Shown piece by piece: positions 43,311 to 53,539 of a DNA stretch of 64,000 bases. Origin of the DNA: Erodium maritimum (lineage: Eukaryota; Streptophyta; Magnoliopsida; Geraniales; Geraniaceae); contig OY997590.1 in the NCBI GenBank assembly GCA_963921825.1, positions 52,469,039-52,533,038 of the forward strand. The letters run 5' to 3'. The notes under the pieces are model-generated. The model had not been told where the DNA came from and searched no databases. It worked only from the letters and a program-made list of their open reading frames with translations. Numbering within the stretch: the stretch's first letter is position 1; each line of letters starts with the position of its first letter. The position numbers and the translations under genes are program-made.

Positions 43311-45190
43311 TGTTAGTCTTAGTGCCCGTAGTTCAGTCCTAATGTACAAATGTATATATCATCGTTAGCAATAAAATTAAAGCAGCTTTATATTACTTAT
43401 GTGTTAGAGTAATATATCGATGTGTGCTCTGATCTATGCCCACAATGCGAATAGAACCATAGATCGAGATAGATCACACTCGATGGGTCCCTAGTCAACA
43501 AAGCTTCACTAGAAGCGACTAGTATGAAAGATGGCTCTTTATGGCTTACGTTCTGTTAGTCATTGGAATGGGATTCCGGTGTCTGATCATAGATATCATG
43601 TGGGACATGATATTGGACGACCCAGCATGAATATATGACATAGATCAAGTCATGAACATATTCATTGTTGTAGCTTGTCATGTATCCTTAGACCAAGGAG
43701 TCTTTGTGATCGTTATGCAGTAAACAACTGAGTTTGACCTGAGCCTAACGTTGTCCGTAACAGGGCTTCCATAATGGCCAGGATTGGCTTGGGGACGGAC
43801 TGCATGGGTGACACGAAAGACGGCTAAGGGATTTATCCCTCATACTATGGTATGGGAAAGATACTAGTTCTCGGCCGCTTGATCGAGAGTGGCTGAATGA
43901 ATAGCATGGCCATGCACATGATACTGGGTATCATATATTCAGTCATCTCACATATCAAGGAACAGTGATTGAGAATAATAAGGATGACGGCTGTATGCCT
44001 TATCTCAATCAGGATATCGGAGATAAAAGGATAATGACAGGGACGACGGAAAGGTTAGAATCGACAGGGTCGATTCGTTATGCAGTGTCAGGCAATACTA
44101 AAGTCTCGTTAGTTGCCACTTAAATAGGATCAAGTAAAATGAGATTTTACGTTGATCTATTGACATGCATAAACCTAAGGGTCACACCGGAGGATGAAGC
44201 TCATTTACACATTTATGGAGAATGGCCAAAAGGGAGTTGTCTCGGGACATGACCAAAACTGGGTTTTGGGTCATGTGCTCATAAGTGAATAGAACTTTAC
44301 GAATCAAGACAAGGCTTGGAGTCTTGGAATTGATCGTGTCGGATAATGTTGGACATTTCCGGTATGGAAGGCTTGGAGGCGATGAGCAAATCACGGGACC
44401 TCGTTGGAAATGGGCCACGGGTCATGTTCCAAGAGGCCCATGAAAGGCCCATGCAACCAAGGCCCATGGAACTAATTAATAAAGTCTTGATTAATTAGTA
44501 CTAAGTATGGAAGACATGGATTAAAGTATTGGTGATTCATCACCTAACAACATCATGTCCACCCATACTTAGAACCATGCGTGTCCTATTTACACCATGC
44601 TTATCTACACCTTACTTGTCCTTGTTTTTGTTGTTGTTGTTGTTGGATAAAGTCATCTTATTCACATAACAAAACACAAGACAAAATGAAGAACACAACT
44701 CCATCTTCTTTTTCTCTCTCTAGGTTTTGGCCAAGACTTTTTCCTCTCCAAGATTTGTGTTCTTGAGTTCTAAATAAAAGAACTACGTGGATTTGATTCC
44801 CGGGGTGGATACGTAGGCGTCTTGGAGACTCAAGCCGATCATCTTTTCTTGGTGTTCTTGAACAAATAGAGAAGAAAAGGTGCAGAATTTTCTGCACTGT
44901 TTCGTGTCCGACCAGCCACCTTCATGAGCTCGATCGAAGGTTCATCCAAGGTCCGATGAAGCTGATTTTTAGAGAGAATGTTCTCCACATATTGGTCTTC
45001 AAAGTGAACGGTAGAATTTGGATTTCAACGGTTCGTTATTCAGATAAACGAGCTGAAAGTTGAGTCACTTCATTTATTTCGTTTTGGTCTTGTGTATCTA
45101 ATCTTTGGTAGTTTTTCCTTGCATGGTCTCGGGTTTTATTTGCTTCCGCTGCGAGTTGGTTCATCTCCAACCCTACCTCGAGACCCAACA
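43311..45190 (+). repeat. Copia LTR C (3' LTR, full length)
   Basis: Starts tgttagtcttagtgcccg and ends ctcgagacccaaca, 1880 bp. It is preceded by the tract gggcaagttggagat and followed by the duplication gtgaa. It is the only complete LTR of the three. Confidence 0.92.
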
Positions 45191-45820
45191 GTGAATCCGG
45201 AGCCGACTCCTCCACACGTCACTGGAGTGATCCCCCTAAGAGCTTTCCTTCGGGGCTCCTTATCTTTATGAAAAAGTACACGGATTTCCCCGGGCACGAT
45301 TTCTAGCCAACAACTGGCTTTGGGTACCACTAGGCTGGTGATTGGTCCACCCCCAAGTGCATATACGTTGGACTCCCCAACGCACGTTACTAAAGGAGCG
45401 GTGGATGTTGCTGCGTCGGGGTCTGGATCACTTAAGAGGTCGACAACTCGAGTACCTAGGGATGCTCAGGAAAGGGCGGGGAAGCAGTCCCGCCGGAGGG
45501 AATGTTAGGTCCTCCATGCATCAGGGGCTGGCCTATGGATGGGTCCCATGAAGATGTTTTGCCACCCACCACTGCTGTTGAAATCCTTGGCTATTACTAC
45601 TACGATAACAGTTTTAGGAGTATCATTTTCGCATTCCCTGCGTTTGGTCAAGATTGTTGCATTCAAATACCGCCAATGTCGGTTCTATTAGAAAAAGGAT
45701 TGGTGAATATTAGTTTTTACTGTCCTCGTTTAGTGATCAGGGAGTTACAGTAATAAACGGAATTTAAATTTTAATAATATTTTCAATTTTCGTTAAAAAA
45801 AATGGGATAGACAAAAAAAA
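45191..45820 (+). pseudogene. Continuation of the DUF4283-type relic and 3' flank
   Basis: Joined to 37904 across the copia element, the broken frame goes on with a proline- and charge-rich stretch to about 45550, as expected after the CCHC knuckle of such proteins. No domain is recognisable. From 45750 the DNA is AT-rich and leads to the next foldback element. Confidence 0.4.
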
Positions 45821-46968
45821 GGGTAAACTTCAACTCACTACATTAAAAATACTTGTGTTTCGTCTCACTACCCTACCCAAACTTTGTTGCACCTCAGTAC
45901 CCTAACGAAAGTTTTAGTTGCACTTTCATACTCGCCGTCAACTTGACATCCATTTTTGGATGAAAAATGGTAAAAAGTCCAAAATACCCTCACTAACACT
46001 CAAATTTTCAAAACCATGTCATTGGTTTTCAAAAAGTTTTTTTTATTTATTTATGTTATATAAATCAGTTTTTTATTTTCAAAAAATCAGTTTATTCTTA
46101 AAAAATCAGATTTATTTTTTAAAATTAGTTTTTATTTTTAAAATTAATATTTTATATCCAAAAATCAGATTTTATTTTAGAAAAAGCAGTTTTTTAAAAT
46201 TATATTTCATTTTTAAAAATAAAAAATTTTAAAACAAATTATCTTTTATTTTTAAAAATCAGAATTTATTTTTTAAAAAATTAATTTTTATTTAAAAAAA
46301 TCAGATTTTAATTTGAAAAAAATCAACTTAAAAAAAACATTTTTTTTCTAAAGAAGGGACGTATTTGAAAATGTTTTTTTATAAAAAAAACATACTTTTT
46401 GAAAATAAAATCTGTTTTTTTTAAATAAATTTTTTTTTTTAAAAATAAAAGATTTTTTGAAAAAATGATTTTTTGAAATAAAATCTATATTTTAAAAAAT
46501 AAAATATGATTTTTTTAAAATAAAATTTATTTTAAAAAAGTAAAATATGATTTTAAGAAAGTAAAATATGATTTTTTTTAAATAAAAGATTTTTTTAATA
46601 AATGATTTTTTAAAATAAAATCTATATTTTAAAAAATAAAATTTGATTTTTTAAAATAAAATATTAATTTTTAAAATAAAATTTGATTTTTTAAGAAAAA
46701 GCTGATTTTTTAAAAAATAAAAAATTGATTTATATAAGATAAATAAATAAATAAAAAGAATTTTTGAAAACAAATGTCATGTTTTTGAAATTTTGAGTGT
46801 TAGTGAGGGGTGTTTTGGACTATTTTCCATCCAAAAATGGATGTCAAGTTGACGGCGGATATGAAAGTGCAATTAAAAGTTTCGTTAGGATAGTAAGGTA
46901 CAACGGAGTTGTGTTAGGGTAGTGAGATGAAACACAAGTATTTTTAGAGTAGTAAACTGAAGTTTACC
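45821..46968. mobile_element. Large AT-rich foldback element (1.15 kb)
   Basis: The left end gggtaaacttcaactcacta pairs with the right end at 46968 (complement ggtaaacttcagtttactac). The outer arms pair over about 210 bp, including accctcactaacactcaaat and catccatttttggatg words. The interior (46030-46740) is A/T-only-like DNA with repeated atcagattttattttt words that turn into their complement, so nearly the whole element can fold. Flanks are A-rich and I could not identify a clear 9-bp duplication. No ORF. Confidence 0.82.
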
Positions 46969-47052
46969 AAAAAACATAATGACCAAGATATAGTTTAAGC
47001 TTCCTTTTGGTTTAGCCAGCTCTAGAAACGGCGGAGGTATTCTATAACCTTA
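46969..47052. other. Short spacer
   Basis: Nothing recognised. It ends with tta (47050-47052), the left target duplication of the PIF/Harbinger derivative. Confidence 0.5.
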
Positions 47053-47284
47053 GAGCACCTCCAACGGGTCGTGTCTACCCGTCGTGTCTGGCGTAGGCAC
47101 GGCCCAGACCCGACGCGTAGACACGACTTGTCGTGCCTAGACGTCGTCTCTGTGTGGTCGTGTCTAGGGGTCGTGGCTGAATCTGGCAACGACGAGGGGG
47201 GTCGTGTCTGGCGCCAACGACTAGTCGGCTGGCCAGTCACGACCCGACACGTGGCGACACCGACCCCAAAAAGCCCTAAATTTC

Positions 47285-47294
47285 TCTATAAATA
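47285..47294 (+). promoter_or_regulatory. TATA box of the first Myb-like ORF
   Basis: tctataaata lies about 110 bp upstream of the ATG at 47399, with a pyrimidine-rich leader (ctctctccacttg) in between. Confidence 0.6.
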
Positions 47295-47398
47295 CAGATC
47301 CGCCCCCAACTCAAATTTTACTCTCTCTCCACTTGTTTTCAGCTTTCCTTCCTCTATTCCTCATCAAATTACCTCCAAATTTTTGTCCTACAATCGTT

Positions 47399-48492
47399 AT
47401 GGACCCGAATGAAGCCCTCCAATCCCTTGCCGACTCCATGGATGATGAAGAAGTGAGTTCTTAACACACCGAAGAGGACTTCTTGGCCAACTACTCCTCG
47501 TTTTCCCAACTCCTCCAATCGGGGCACTCAACGCCGCTTCCTCCATACACCCCGCCGACCCAATGGCCAGAGTCCCAAGTGCAACCTTCTCAATTCGTTC
47601 CGGCCACCCAACCTTGCCAGTCAGCTCCGACGCAAGCGAGGAGGAGGAAGGGGAAGGCGGCGACATCTTCATCGAGGCCGAGACCACTTCCGCGACCGAA
47701 GTGGACAACCGCGGAGGAGGTCAGATTGGCATGTGCGTGGCTGAACAATTCACTCGACCCCATCCACGGGAAGAACCAGAAGAATGACCAGTACTGACAA
47801 AAGGTGCATGCCGAGTACGAGATGGTTAGACCGACAGAGGACCCAGCTCGGGCGTGGATGGCTTGCAAGGACCATTGGCATAAGGTTAAAGGCTTCATCA
47901 CCAAGTTCCTGGAGAAGTACACCAACTTTGAGTACACGCTGACAAGCGGGAGGAACGAGGTTGACGTCCTGGCAGGCGCCGAAAAGGCGTACCGCGACGA
48001 TGAAGGGCACGTGTTCAAATTCAAACATATGTGGGAGGTCGTGAGGGGGCAACCGAAGTTTTTCACAAAAAAAGTTCCAAAATGTGACATCCCCGACCTT
48101 GACCTCAACCTCGACGTCGACAGTGATGGAAGCAAGTAGACAAGGATGGACGAGACTCGCACTTGTGGAGACGACTTCGACCACAGTTGAACTCGTTTAC
48201 CACCGAGGATCGTCCGATCGGGCAGAAAAGAGCCAAGGCCAGGGCTCGAGGCAAAGCCCAATCCTCCCAGTCGGCGGCGTCTGAGCTACCTCCCGAGCAA
48301 ATGCAGTTCCTCGACACTCTTTCCCAAAGGAAAGAGACACAGTTAGAGGGCAGAAGGGCGATGCAGAAGGAGATCATGGACACCTTGAACGCAGTTCTTC
48401 GCCAAGACACCACCAACATGGGCGCAGATGAAATTAGGGCTCGTGCCTCGCTCATTCAAAGCCTCGGGAAGCGTTTGGAGTTCTTGGGTTAG
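47399..48492 (+). pseudogene. PIF/Harbinger ORF1-like Myb protein, first copy
   Basis: The frame from 47399 begins MDPNEALQSLADSMDDEE and meets stops at 47462, 47795 and 48137. Between them it reads PKWTTAEEVRLACAWLNNSL (SANT/Myb-like, about 47699-47760), HAEYEMVRPTEDPARAWMAC and HVFKFKHMWEVVRGQPKF. A frameshift leads to 48163-48492, with ELPPEQMQFLDTLSQRKETQ and SLIQSLGKRLEFLG, the C-terminal region of the family often annotated as NAM-associated. Such proteins help the Harbinger transposase enter the nucleus or bind DNA. The Trp after QY at 47795 is a stop (TGA). Confidence 0.75.
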
Positions 48493-48622
48493 CCAAGACT
48501 TCAATTTATTTTTAGTTTTTAAATCTATGTAATAAAAGTTTTAATCTAGTTGTTTTCTTTAATGTATTTTGTGTGTTATAAAAAAATCGACTTATCGAAT
48601 TATCGGAGCCTCGAAGAGCGTG

Positions 48623-48653
48623 CTAGGGTTACTATTTGAAATAGTAACCCTAG
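48623..48653. repeat. Perfect 14-bp hairpin
   Basis: ctagggttactatt and its exact complement aatagtaaccctag surround a 3-nt loop, between the two Myb-like ORFs. Confidence 0.9.
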
Positions 48654-48690
48654 GGTCGTGGCAGCCGCGCCGACCCCTCCCCCTCCCCCT

Positions 48691-48700
48691 CCTATAAATA
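48691..48700 (+). promoter_or_regulatory. TATA box of the second Myb-like ORF
   Basis: cctataaata lies about 100 bp upstream of the ATG at 48798, followed by a CT-rich leader, mirroring the arrangement at 47285. Confidence 0.6.
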
Positions 48701-48797
48701 CCCCTCACCACCCCCTCATTTCTCACACCTCTCCAATTCTCTCTCACACACATTCTCTCATTTTCTATCATTTTCTTTAATTTTCTCTCAAGTCGAT

Positions 48798-49205
48798 ATG
48801 TCGAATTGGGCAACCGGGCCTCTTTGGTCACTAGAGGAGGAAATACATTTGGTGGTCAATTGGCTCACCCACTACGAGTCCGGGGGTCAGTATTGGCATG
48901 GTCTGTACGTTGCTTACGTACAAACCGGGAACGATGAGTGGCCACCACGGACAGAGAAGCAAGTGAAGGACCACTTCCAGAAGATGAGCAAGAAGTGCAA
49001 GTGGTTTGATAAAAAAAATACCGGGAAAAATTGGCCGACCCTAGGAGAGGGGCAACGGATGACGAAATATATGCCGCGACCGTTTCTGATTATGAAGGGG
49101 AACACGGGCTGTGGAATAAACGTCCTGTGTGGGAGATGCTTAAGGACGATGCGAGGTGGCGTTTACATATTAGTAGAAATAGGAATTAGTTTAATCGTAT
49201 TTTAA
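48798..49205 (+). pseudogene. PIF/Harbinger ORF1-like Myb protein, second copy, truncated
   Basis: 135 codons start MSNWATGPLWSLEEEIHLVV with the SANT/Myb-like helix region and continue KQVKDHFQKMSKKCKWFDKK. Near 49055 a one-base shift occurs: the neighbouring frame continues DYEGEHGLWNKRPVWEMLKD and ARWRLHI, the expected family sequence, so the last 40 residues of the open frame are out of frame. The C-terminal NAM-associated part seen in the first copy is missing. The two copies are clearly different in sequence and not a recent duplication. Confidence 0.65.
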
Positions 49206-49459
49206 TAATTATGTTTTAAATTATCTAAATATGTATTAGTGTATAAATATTATGTAATGTGTTTGTGGTATGAAATAAAAGTAGTATTTAAAATGTGGGA
49301 TGATTTTTTAATTAACTACAACTGTGTAAACACTGCTCTTGACACTGCGTAGACACTATCATTGGAGGAGCAGTGTCAGGATGCAGTGTCAGGAAGCAAA
49401 AAACAATGGTTAGCCACTGCTCATAAACACTGCACAGTGTCTAACCATTGGAGATGCTC

Positions 49460-50072
49460 TTAACATCGACTCTCACTAGTTGTATTCTCGTAAATAATGG
49501 TGACTTCTCATCTACATGTTTGTTCAACCCCGAGTTCCCAAAACCTCACACAAGCTAATGAAATCACAAACCATCAACAAACTCTTAATTTCAATGAAAT
49601 TGGTATATCTAGATCGCAAAATTGAAATCGGAAAGTGCAAAAAGCACTGACCTTTTGAAATCAGGATGTGCAGCGCCCCTTCAACGAGGAAGACCCCTTC
49701 AACGCCGTAGCCGGTTCGGAGAGCGAGTGGCCGGAGCAGCTTCCGAATTGTCAAACACATGAATTCTTTTAGTTTTTTTTTTCTTACGTCACTCCAAAAT
49801 TTTCCACTTCCGTCACAATCCCCACGAAATACACATGTCAATGATGTCACGCTTCGTCCGTCGACACACATATCAAATGATTAAAATTTCTTCAACGCAA
49901 CAATAAAACAGTACACGCGGCACAAATCTGTTGGATCTTTTCCAGGCGTAGCTGCCGCGACAGTGACCCTAGCATCTCTTGGTACCCTATAAGATAATAG
50001 GTGACCCAAACGGGTTTGGACAAAGGGGAAGCTGTGCGTGAGAATTAACATTTTGCTACGGAAGCGGGACAG
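49460..50072. other. Region upstream of the NIMIN2-like gene
   Basis: No repeat recognised. It holds CGTCA cores at 49787-49791 and 49811-49815 (TGACG on the other strand) and a possible opposite-strand exon at 49652-49760. This is the only sizeable stretch in the window with normal gene-like base composition outside elements. Confidence 0.4.
49652..49760 (-). CDS. Possible first exon of an unrecognised gene
   Basis: Minus-strand ATG at 49758-49760 gives MCLTIRKLLRPLALRTGYGV then EGVFLVEGALHILISK, ending at AAAAG|GTCAGT, a good splice donor. The basic, leucine-rich start resembles an organelle-targeting peptide. No second exon is visible; a PIF/Harbinger element begins only 190 bp further on. 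I do not recognise the protein. It may equally be a chance frame. Confidence 0.22.
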
Positions 50073-50441
50073 ATGGCCGACGGGAAGGAAACCGGCGGAG
50101 AGAAGAGGAAACAGCAGCGGACCGGCGGTGCCGTATCTATTGGGAAGAAGAAGGCGCGGGATAGCGATGTAGGAGCGGCAGCGACGGACGACGAGGTGGA
50201 GGAGTTCTTTGCGATTCTCCGGCGAATACACGTGGCGGTTCGTTATTTCAAGAGCAACTGCGAGAAATTTCCGACGACGGAGAAGCGATCCGGGTGCGGC
50301 GACGCAATGCTAGAGTGGGCGACCGACCCAGCGGCGGAGGAAGCCACCGGCATCGGCGGAGGAATGTTGGATGAGGTGGACGTTGGTCTGGATCTGAATA
50401 TGTATCCGGGTCCGGATCTTGAGGACCCGGTTTTAAGTTGA
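50073..50441 (+). CDS. NIMIN2-like: NIMIN2-like NPR1-interacting protein
   Basis: A single-exon, uninterrupted 122-residue ORF. The N-terminus is basic (KRKQQR, GKKKAR, a likely nuclear signal). Residues 41-59 read EVEEFFAILRRIHVAVRYF, the conserved motif of NIMIN2-type proteins as I recall the family. Residues 106-109 are LDLN, an EAR-like repressor motif near the C-terminus. NIMIN proteins bind NPR1 in the nucleus and tune salicylate-induced PR gene expression. Size, motif order and lack of introns fit. The ATG at 50073 is the first in frame and is closely followed by the basic region. It is flanked by a PIF/Harbinger derivative and a LINE, so it is an isolated host gene in repeats. No expression evidence; rice NRR-like is the alternative name. 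Confidence 0.65.
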   Translation: MADGKETGGEKRKQQRTGGAVSIGKKKARDSDVGAAATDDEVEEFFAILRRIHVAVRYFKSNCEKFPTTEKRSGCGDAMLEWATDPAAEEATGIGGGMLDEVDVGLDLNMYPGPDLEDPVLS

Positions 50442-50776
50442 TAATCCGTTTATTTTCTTAACAACTTTTGGGTTCAATTTGGAATATTGGCTTTAGATTG
50501 TTAATTAAGAAACACTACTTAATCAATTAATACCATGGGCAGGAATCATGAGAAGTGTTCAAAATCGTTCTGATTATAAACAAAGACTTTTAGTTGATTG
50601 TGGGCCAATGATAGAATAAAAAATGTATCACATACTATTTATTTAAAGCATTGTAGGTTGTTGATCTTTTATATTATTTTATTTCAAGATTTTTTTTAAA
50701 TGAAGATTGTATCAATAATTATTTGAAGTGCTTCCATTTACAATTTAATGCATCGAGGAAATGAAACACGGATCAT
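50442..50776. other. 3' flank of the NIMIN2-like gene
   Basis: AT-rich, with an aataaaaaa word at about 50615 that could serve as polyadenylation signal. The right part merges into the 3' end of the minus-strand LINE without an evident A-tail. Confidence 0.4.
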
Positions 50777-51806
50777 AATTGAATAGACACAGAACGGCCC
50801 TCTCGAGCTAGCCAAAGGGTTGTCCCGTTTGCTGTCCCAACAATATATTTAACTTTAACATCCTCGAGAGAAGAGATAATAGATCGACATTCAGTGATGA
50901 TCCGACCTAGAGGGGAAAAATGGGGCTTTCTTGGATGAGGCGTACTACGTATTGCGCATCACTACGTACCACCACCCTTGTGCGACCTTGCCCTCGGACC
51001 CACCACAGAGTCTGTAAAATAGCCTCTGCCTGATCATATTCCGCCCCCAGCGTACTGTAGAGAGTTCCATTTTGACCTTCCACTACCTGTCCTTGATCGG
51101 TTCTACGGATCCAACCCATCCCAGTTGAACTGGATCATTGAAAATTGCCCATCCACGTTTATTGTGACCTAAGTCGGTGGTGGTGGGTACCACCCTCTTT
51201 GTCTCGGTGTGAAGGCCCCGACACCTTTTGGTTTCCTCGATTTGCCTCAATCTAACTAAGTTGGGAACTCAGTACCGTAGCATTGATAATCTGAGGGTTC
51301 GACTGAGTGTTATTCCAAACCAAGTCGTTGCGTGCCTTCCATATTTTCCAAACCGTCATGGTTATCCAGCTTTTTGTTGGCATATCTGAGAGGGCCATGA
51401 TGAGAGTCATCCATGTATCCAGGGTGTAATGGGTAGAATAAGAACATGTAGGTTGGCCAGAGCCCATACCCCCTTGGCGAACTCGCAGTGTAGGAGAAGA
51501 TGAGACGTGGTCTCCTTATCAGTGAGGCAGATCGGATAGGGACATGCTTCGTTCGTTGGTTCATAACTACTTGGAGAGTTCCGGAGAGATCCCTCTAGAG
51601 AAAATTTTTGGTTTCAGGTTGGATGTCTTAGTCCCACAGGCCCGTCCAAACGGTGGCCCCAGTCGAGAGATGTCATTTTCCATGGACCCGTAAAAGACCT
51701 CGGTACCACTCTTTCCAAGTATATATTCCTTTCCCATTGTGTGTCCAAAACCACTTGTCAACATGGTTTGGGATCGGGGCGACACCTGAAAAAATTTCAC
51801 TGACAA
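50777..51806 (-). pseudogene. LINE zf-RVT and RNase H domains
   Basis: In broken minus frames, ETTSHLLLHCEFAKGVWALA (about 51440-51510) gives the zf-RVT H/C pattern, and WITMTVWKIWKARNDLVWNN follows. RNase H (51119 downward) reads TLYSTLGAEYDQAEAILQTL and RTRVVVRSDAQYVVRLIQES, with the Glu and Asp of the active site in A-E and S-D. A one-base shift near 50920 leads to an end at a TGA at about 50777. Confidence 0.75.
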
Positions 51807-52217
51807 TATCCGGGGAGAAATTGAAATGGAGTTTGGGTTCGTCCCAACCCTCCCCTTATGGCAGTATCAAGTCAGCCACTTTGGACCGTAAGGAGTGGTA
51901 TGATGGGAATGTCCCCTAGAATCCACAGGGTACCTTCCACCATAGTTTGTTTTCCGTCACCAATAGTTCATTGGAGGCCTTGATATAATAGGGTTTGGGT
52001 GGCCCTCAGTCCCGTCCTGATATGGCTTGGGTTACGACCCTGGTCTGCTATTAAGAAGTCGCCTTTCAGATAATATCGTGCCTTAAAAGCCCGTGCAACC
52101 AGACTATCTGGTTCGGTGAGAAACTTCCAACCCATTTTTTTCCAGTAGAGCTTTGATCATATCCTTCATGTCCTTGAAAGTCATTCCCCTTTCTTCCTTC
52201 GGTTTGCACTACTTGGC

Positions 52218-53367
52218 CTAGTCTTGCCAAATGATTGGTTTTGTGGCAGGAGGTGTACTCGAACTGAAAAAGATGGAAGACTTTTCCTTGTTGATAACTT
52301 GTCTTGACATAGTCCCAAAGGTCGTGAGCATGTGCTGGAGGTTCTCGGTTTCTTCCCGATTAGCCATGTAGAAGATATAACAATCGTCTACAAAAAAGAT
52401 ATGTGAGATCACCGGAGCCCCCTAGCCACCGAGGCCTCTTCTCGGGCTAGCATACAGGATAGGCCCTCCATACAAAATAGAAAAAGGTATGGAGAGAGGG
52501 GATCACCTTATCGAATTCCCCTCCCTATCGTAAATGGAGTTGTTTCTTGCCTCCTGAACTGACTGTGTACTGAATGGATTGCATACATGATCGGACTAAG
52601 AAGCGCCAATGAAGTCCAAACCTAAATGCCCCCATCATAGAAAGGATAAAAGACCACTCTACCCGGTCATAGGCCTTACTTATGTCTAATTTCAACGCCA
52701 TGAATCCAGTTAAGCCCTGGGTACGCTTGCGCAACGCTTGAATGGCCTCATAGGAGATAAATATAGCATCCTGAATTGCCCGACCTGGGACAAAAGCTCC
52801 CTAGTTGGTAGAGATAATTGGATCCAATAGGGGTTTTATGCGGGTGGCCAATACCTTGGAAAGAATCCTGAAAATGACGTTACAAAGAGCAATAGGCCGT
52901 TTGTCCATAACTTTCCGATCTGTTTGGGTCTTCAGGATCATAACAAGAGTAGTCTTGTTGATATCACTATCAATCTGTGCTGTAGAAACTACCAACCAAT
53001 CAAAATCAATAACTTCTGCACGTAGGGCATTCCAATAATGTTGAAAGAATAAAGGGTTGAGACCATCTGGTCCGGTTGATTTGGATAAACCCATTTGAAA
53101 GACCGCATGACGGACTTCATCATTAGTGACTAGACATGTAAGAGTAGCATTTTGGGTCATGGATATTAATGTTGGGACTGGTAACAAGAGGACATATGAC
53201 ATGTCCGATCCCGAGGTGAATAACTGGTTGAAATAGTTCAGGAACATGTCCTGCATACCTGTCTCCCAAGACACCTCCTCCCTATTGTCATTCTCCAGCA
53301 CTCGAATCTTGTTCCTCCATTGCCTTTTTTGTGGCCGCCCTTTGGAAGAACTTAGTATTCCGGTCAC
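52218..53367 (-). pseudogene. LINE reverse transcriptase
   Basis: The frame 53367-52801 reads FQMGLSKSTGPDGLNPLFFQ and IALCNVIFRILSKVLATRIK. It is followed, after a stop, by GFMALKLDISKAYDRVEWSF (52734-52525) with the first catalytic Asp, and then by MISHIFFVDDCYIFYMANRE (52412-52218) with intact FVDD. The catalytic residues are therefore preserved, unlike the LINE at 4683-5681. Stops and shifts between the blocks, and the rearranged stretch around 52420-52525, inactivate it. Confidence 0.85.
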
Positions 53368-53539
53368 CCCTAGAACGTCACTCCTGTTTTGCTCGTTGTC
53401 GCCAGAACGACTCCTTTTTTGCCAGAGACCAGTTGTACAATTTCTGGATTACCAAGCGGAGCCGGATATCCTGGCGGTCAGTTCTACCATTAAGATCTCG
53501 GAGTTGCCTCTGGAGTTTTCTTATCTGGTTAATATTCTC

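Larger units (their letters stand above)
37905..45190 (+). mobile_element. Rearranged Ty1/copia element with three LTRs and a palindromic 3' half
   Basis: The outer ends are TG (37905) and CA (45190), with perfect duplication gtgaa at 37900-37904 and 45191-45195. Three LTR copies are present: A plus strand (37905-about 39518), B minus strand (41043-42729) and C plus strand (43311-45190). Between A and B are the leader and the start of gag in plus orientation. Between B and C are two copies of the pol 3' end in opposite orientation around a 59-bp spacer. The rest of pol is missing. This is the most abnormal element in the window. Confidence 0.88.
47053..49459 (+). mobile_element. PIF/Harbinger derivative carrying two Myb-like ORFs
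   Basis: Terminal inverted repeat gagcacctccaacgg / complement of right end gagcatctccaatgg, about 15 bp, with tta duplicated at 47050-47052 and 49460-49462. Both the termini and the TTA duplication are typical of PIF/Harbinger. Inside are two separate ORF1-type (Myb/SANT-like) genes, each with its own TATA box, and no DDE transposase. The copy is therefore non-autonomous, and either lost its transposase gene or is two ORF1-only units joined. Confidence 0.82.
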
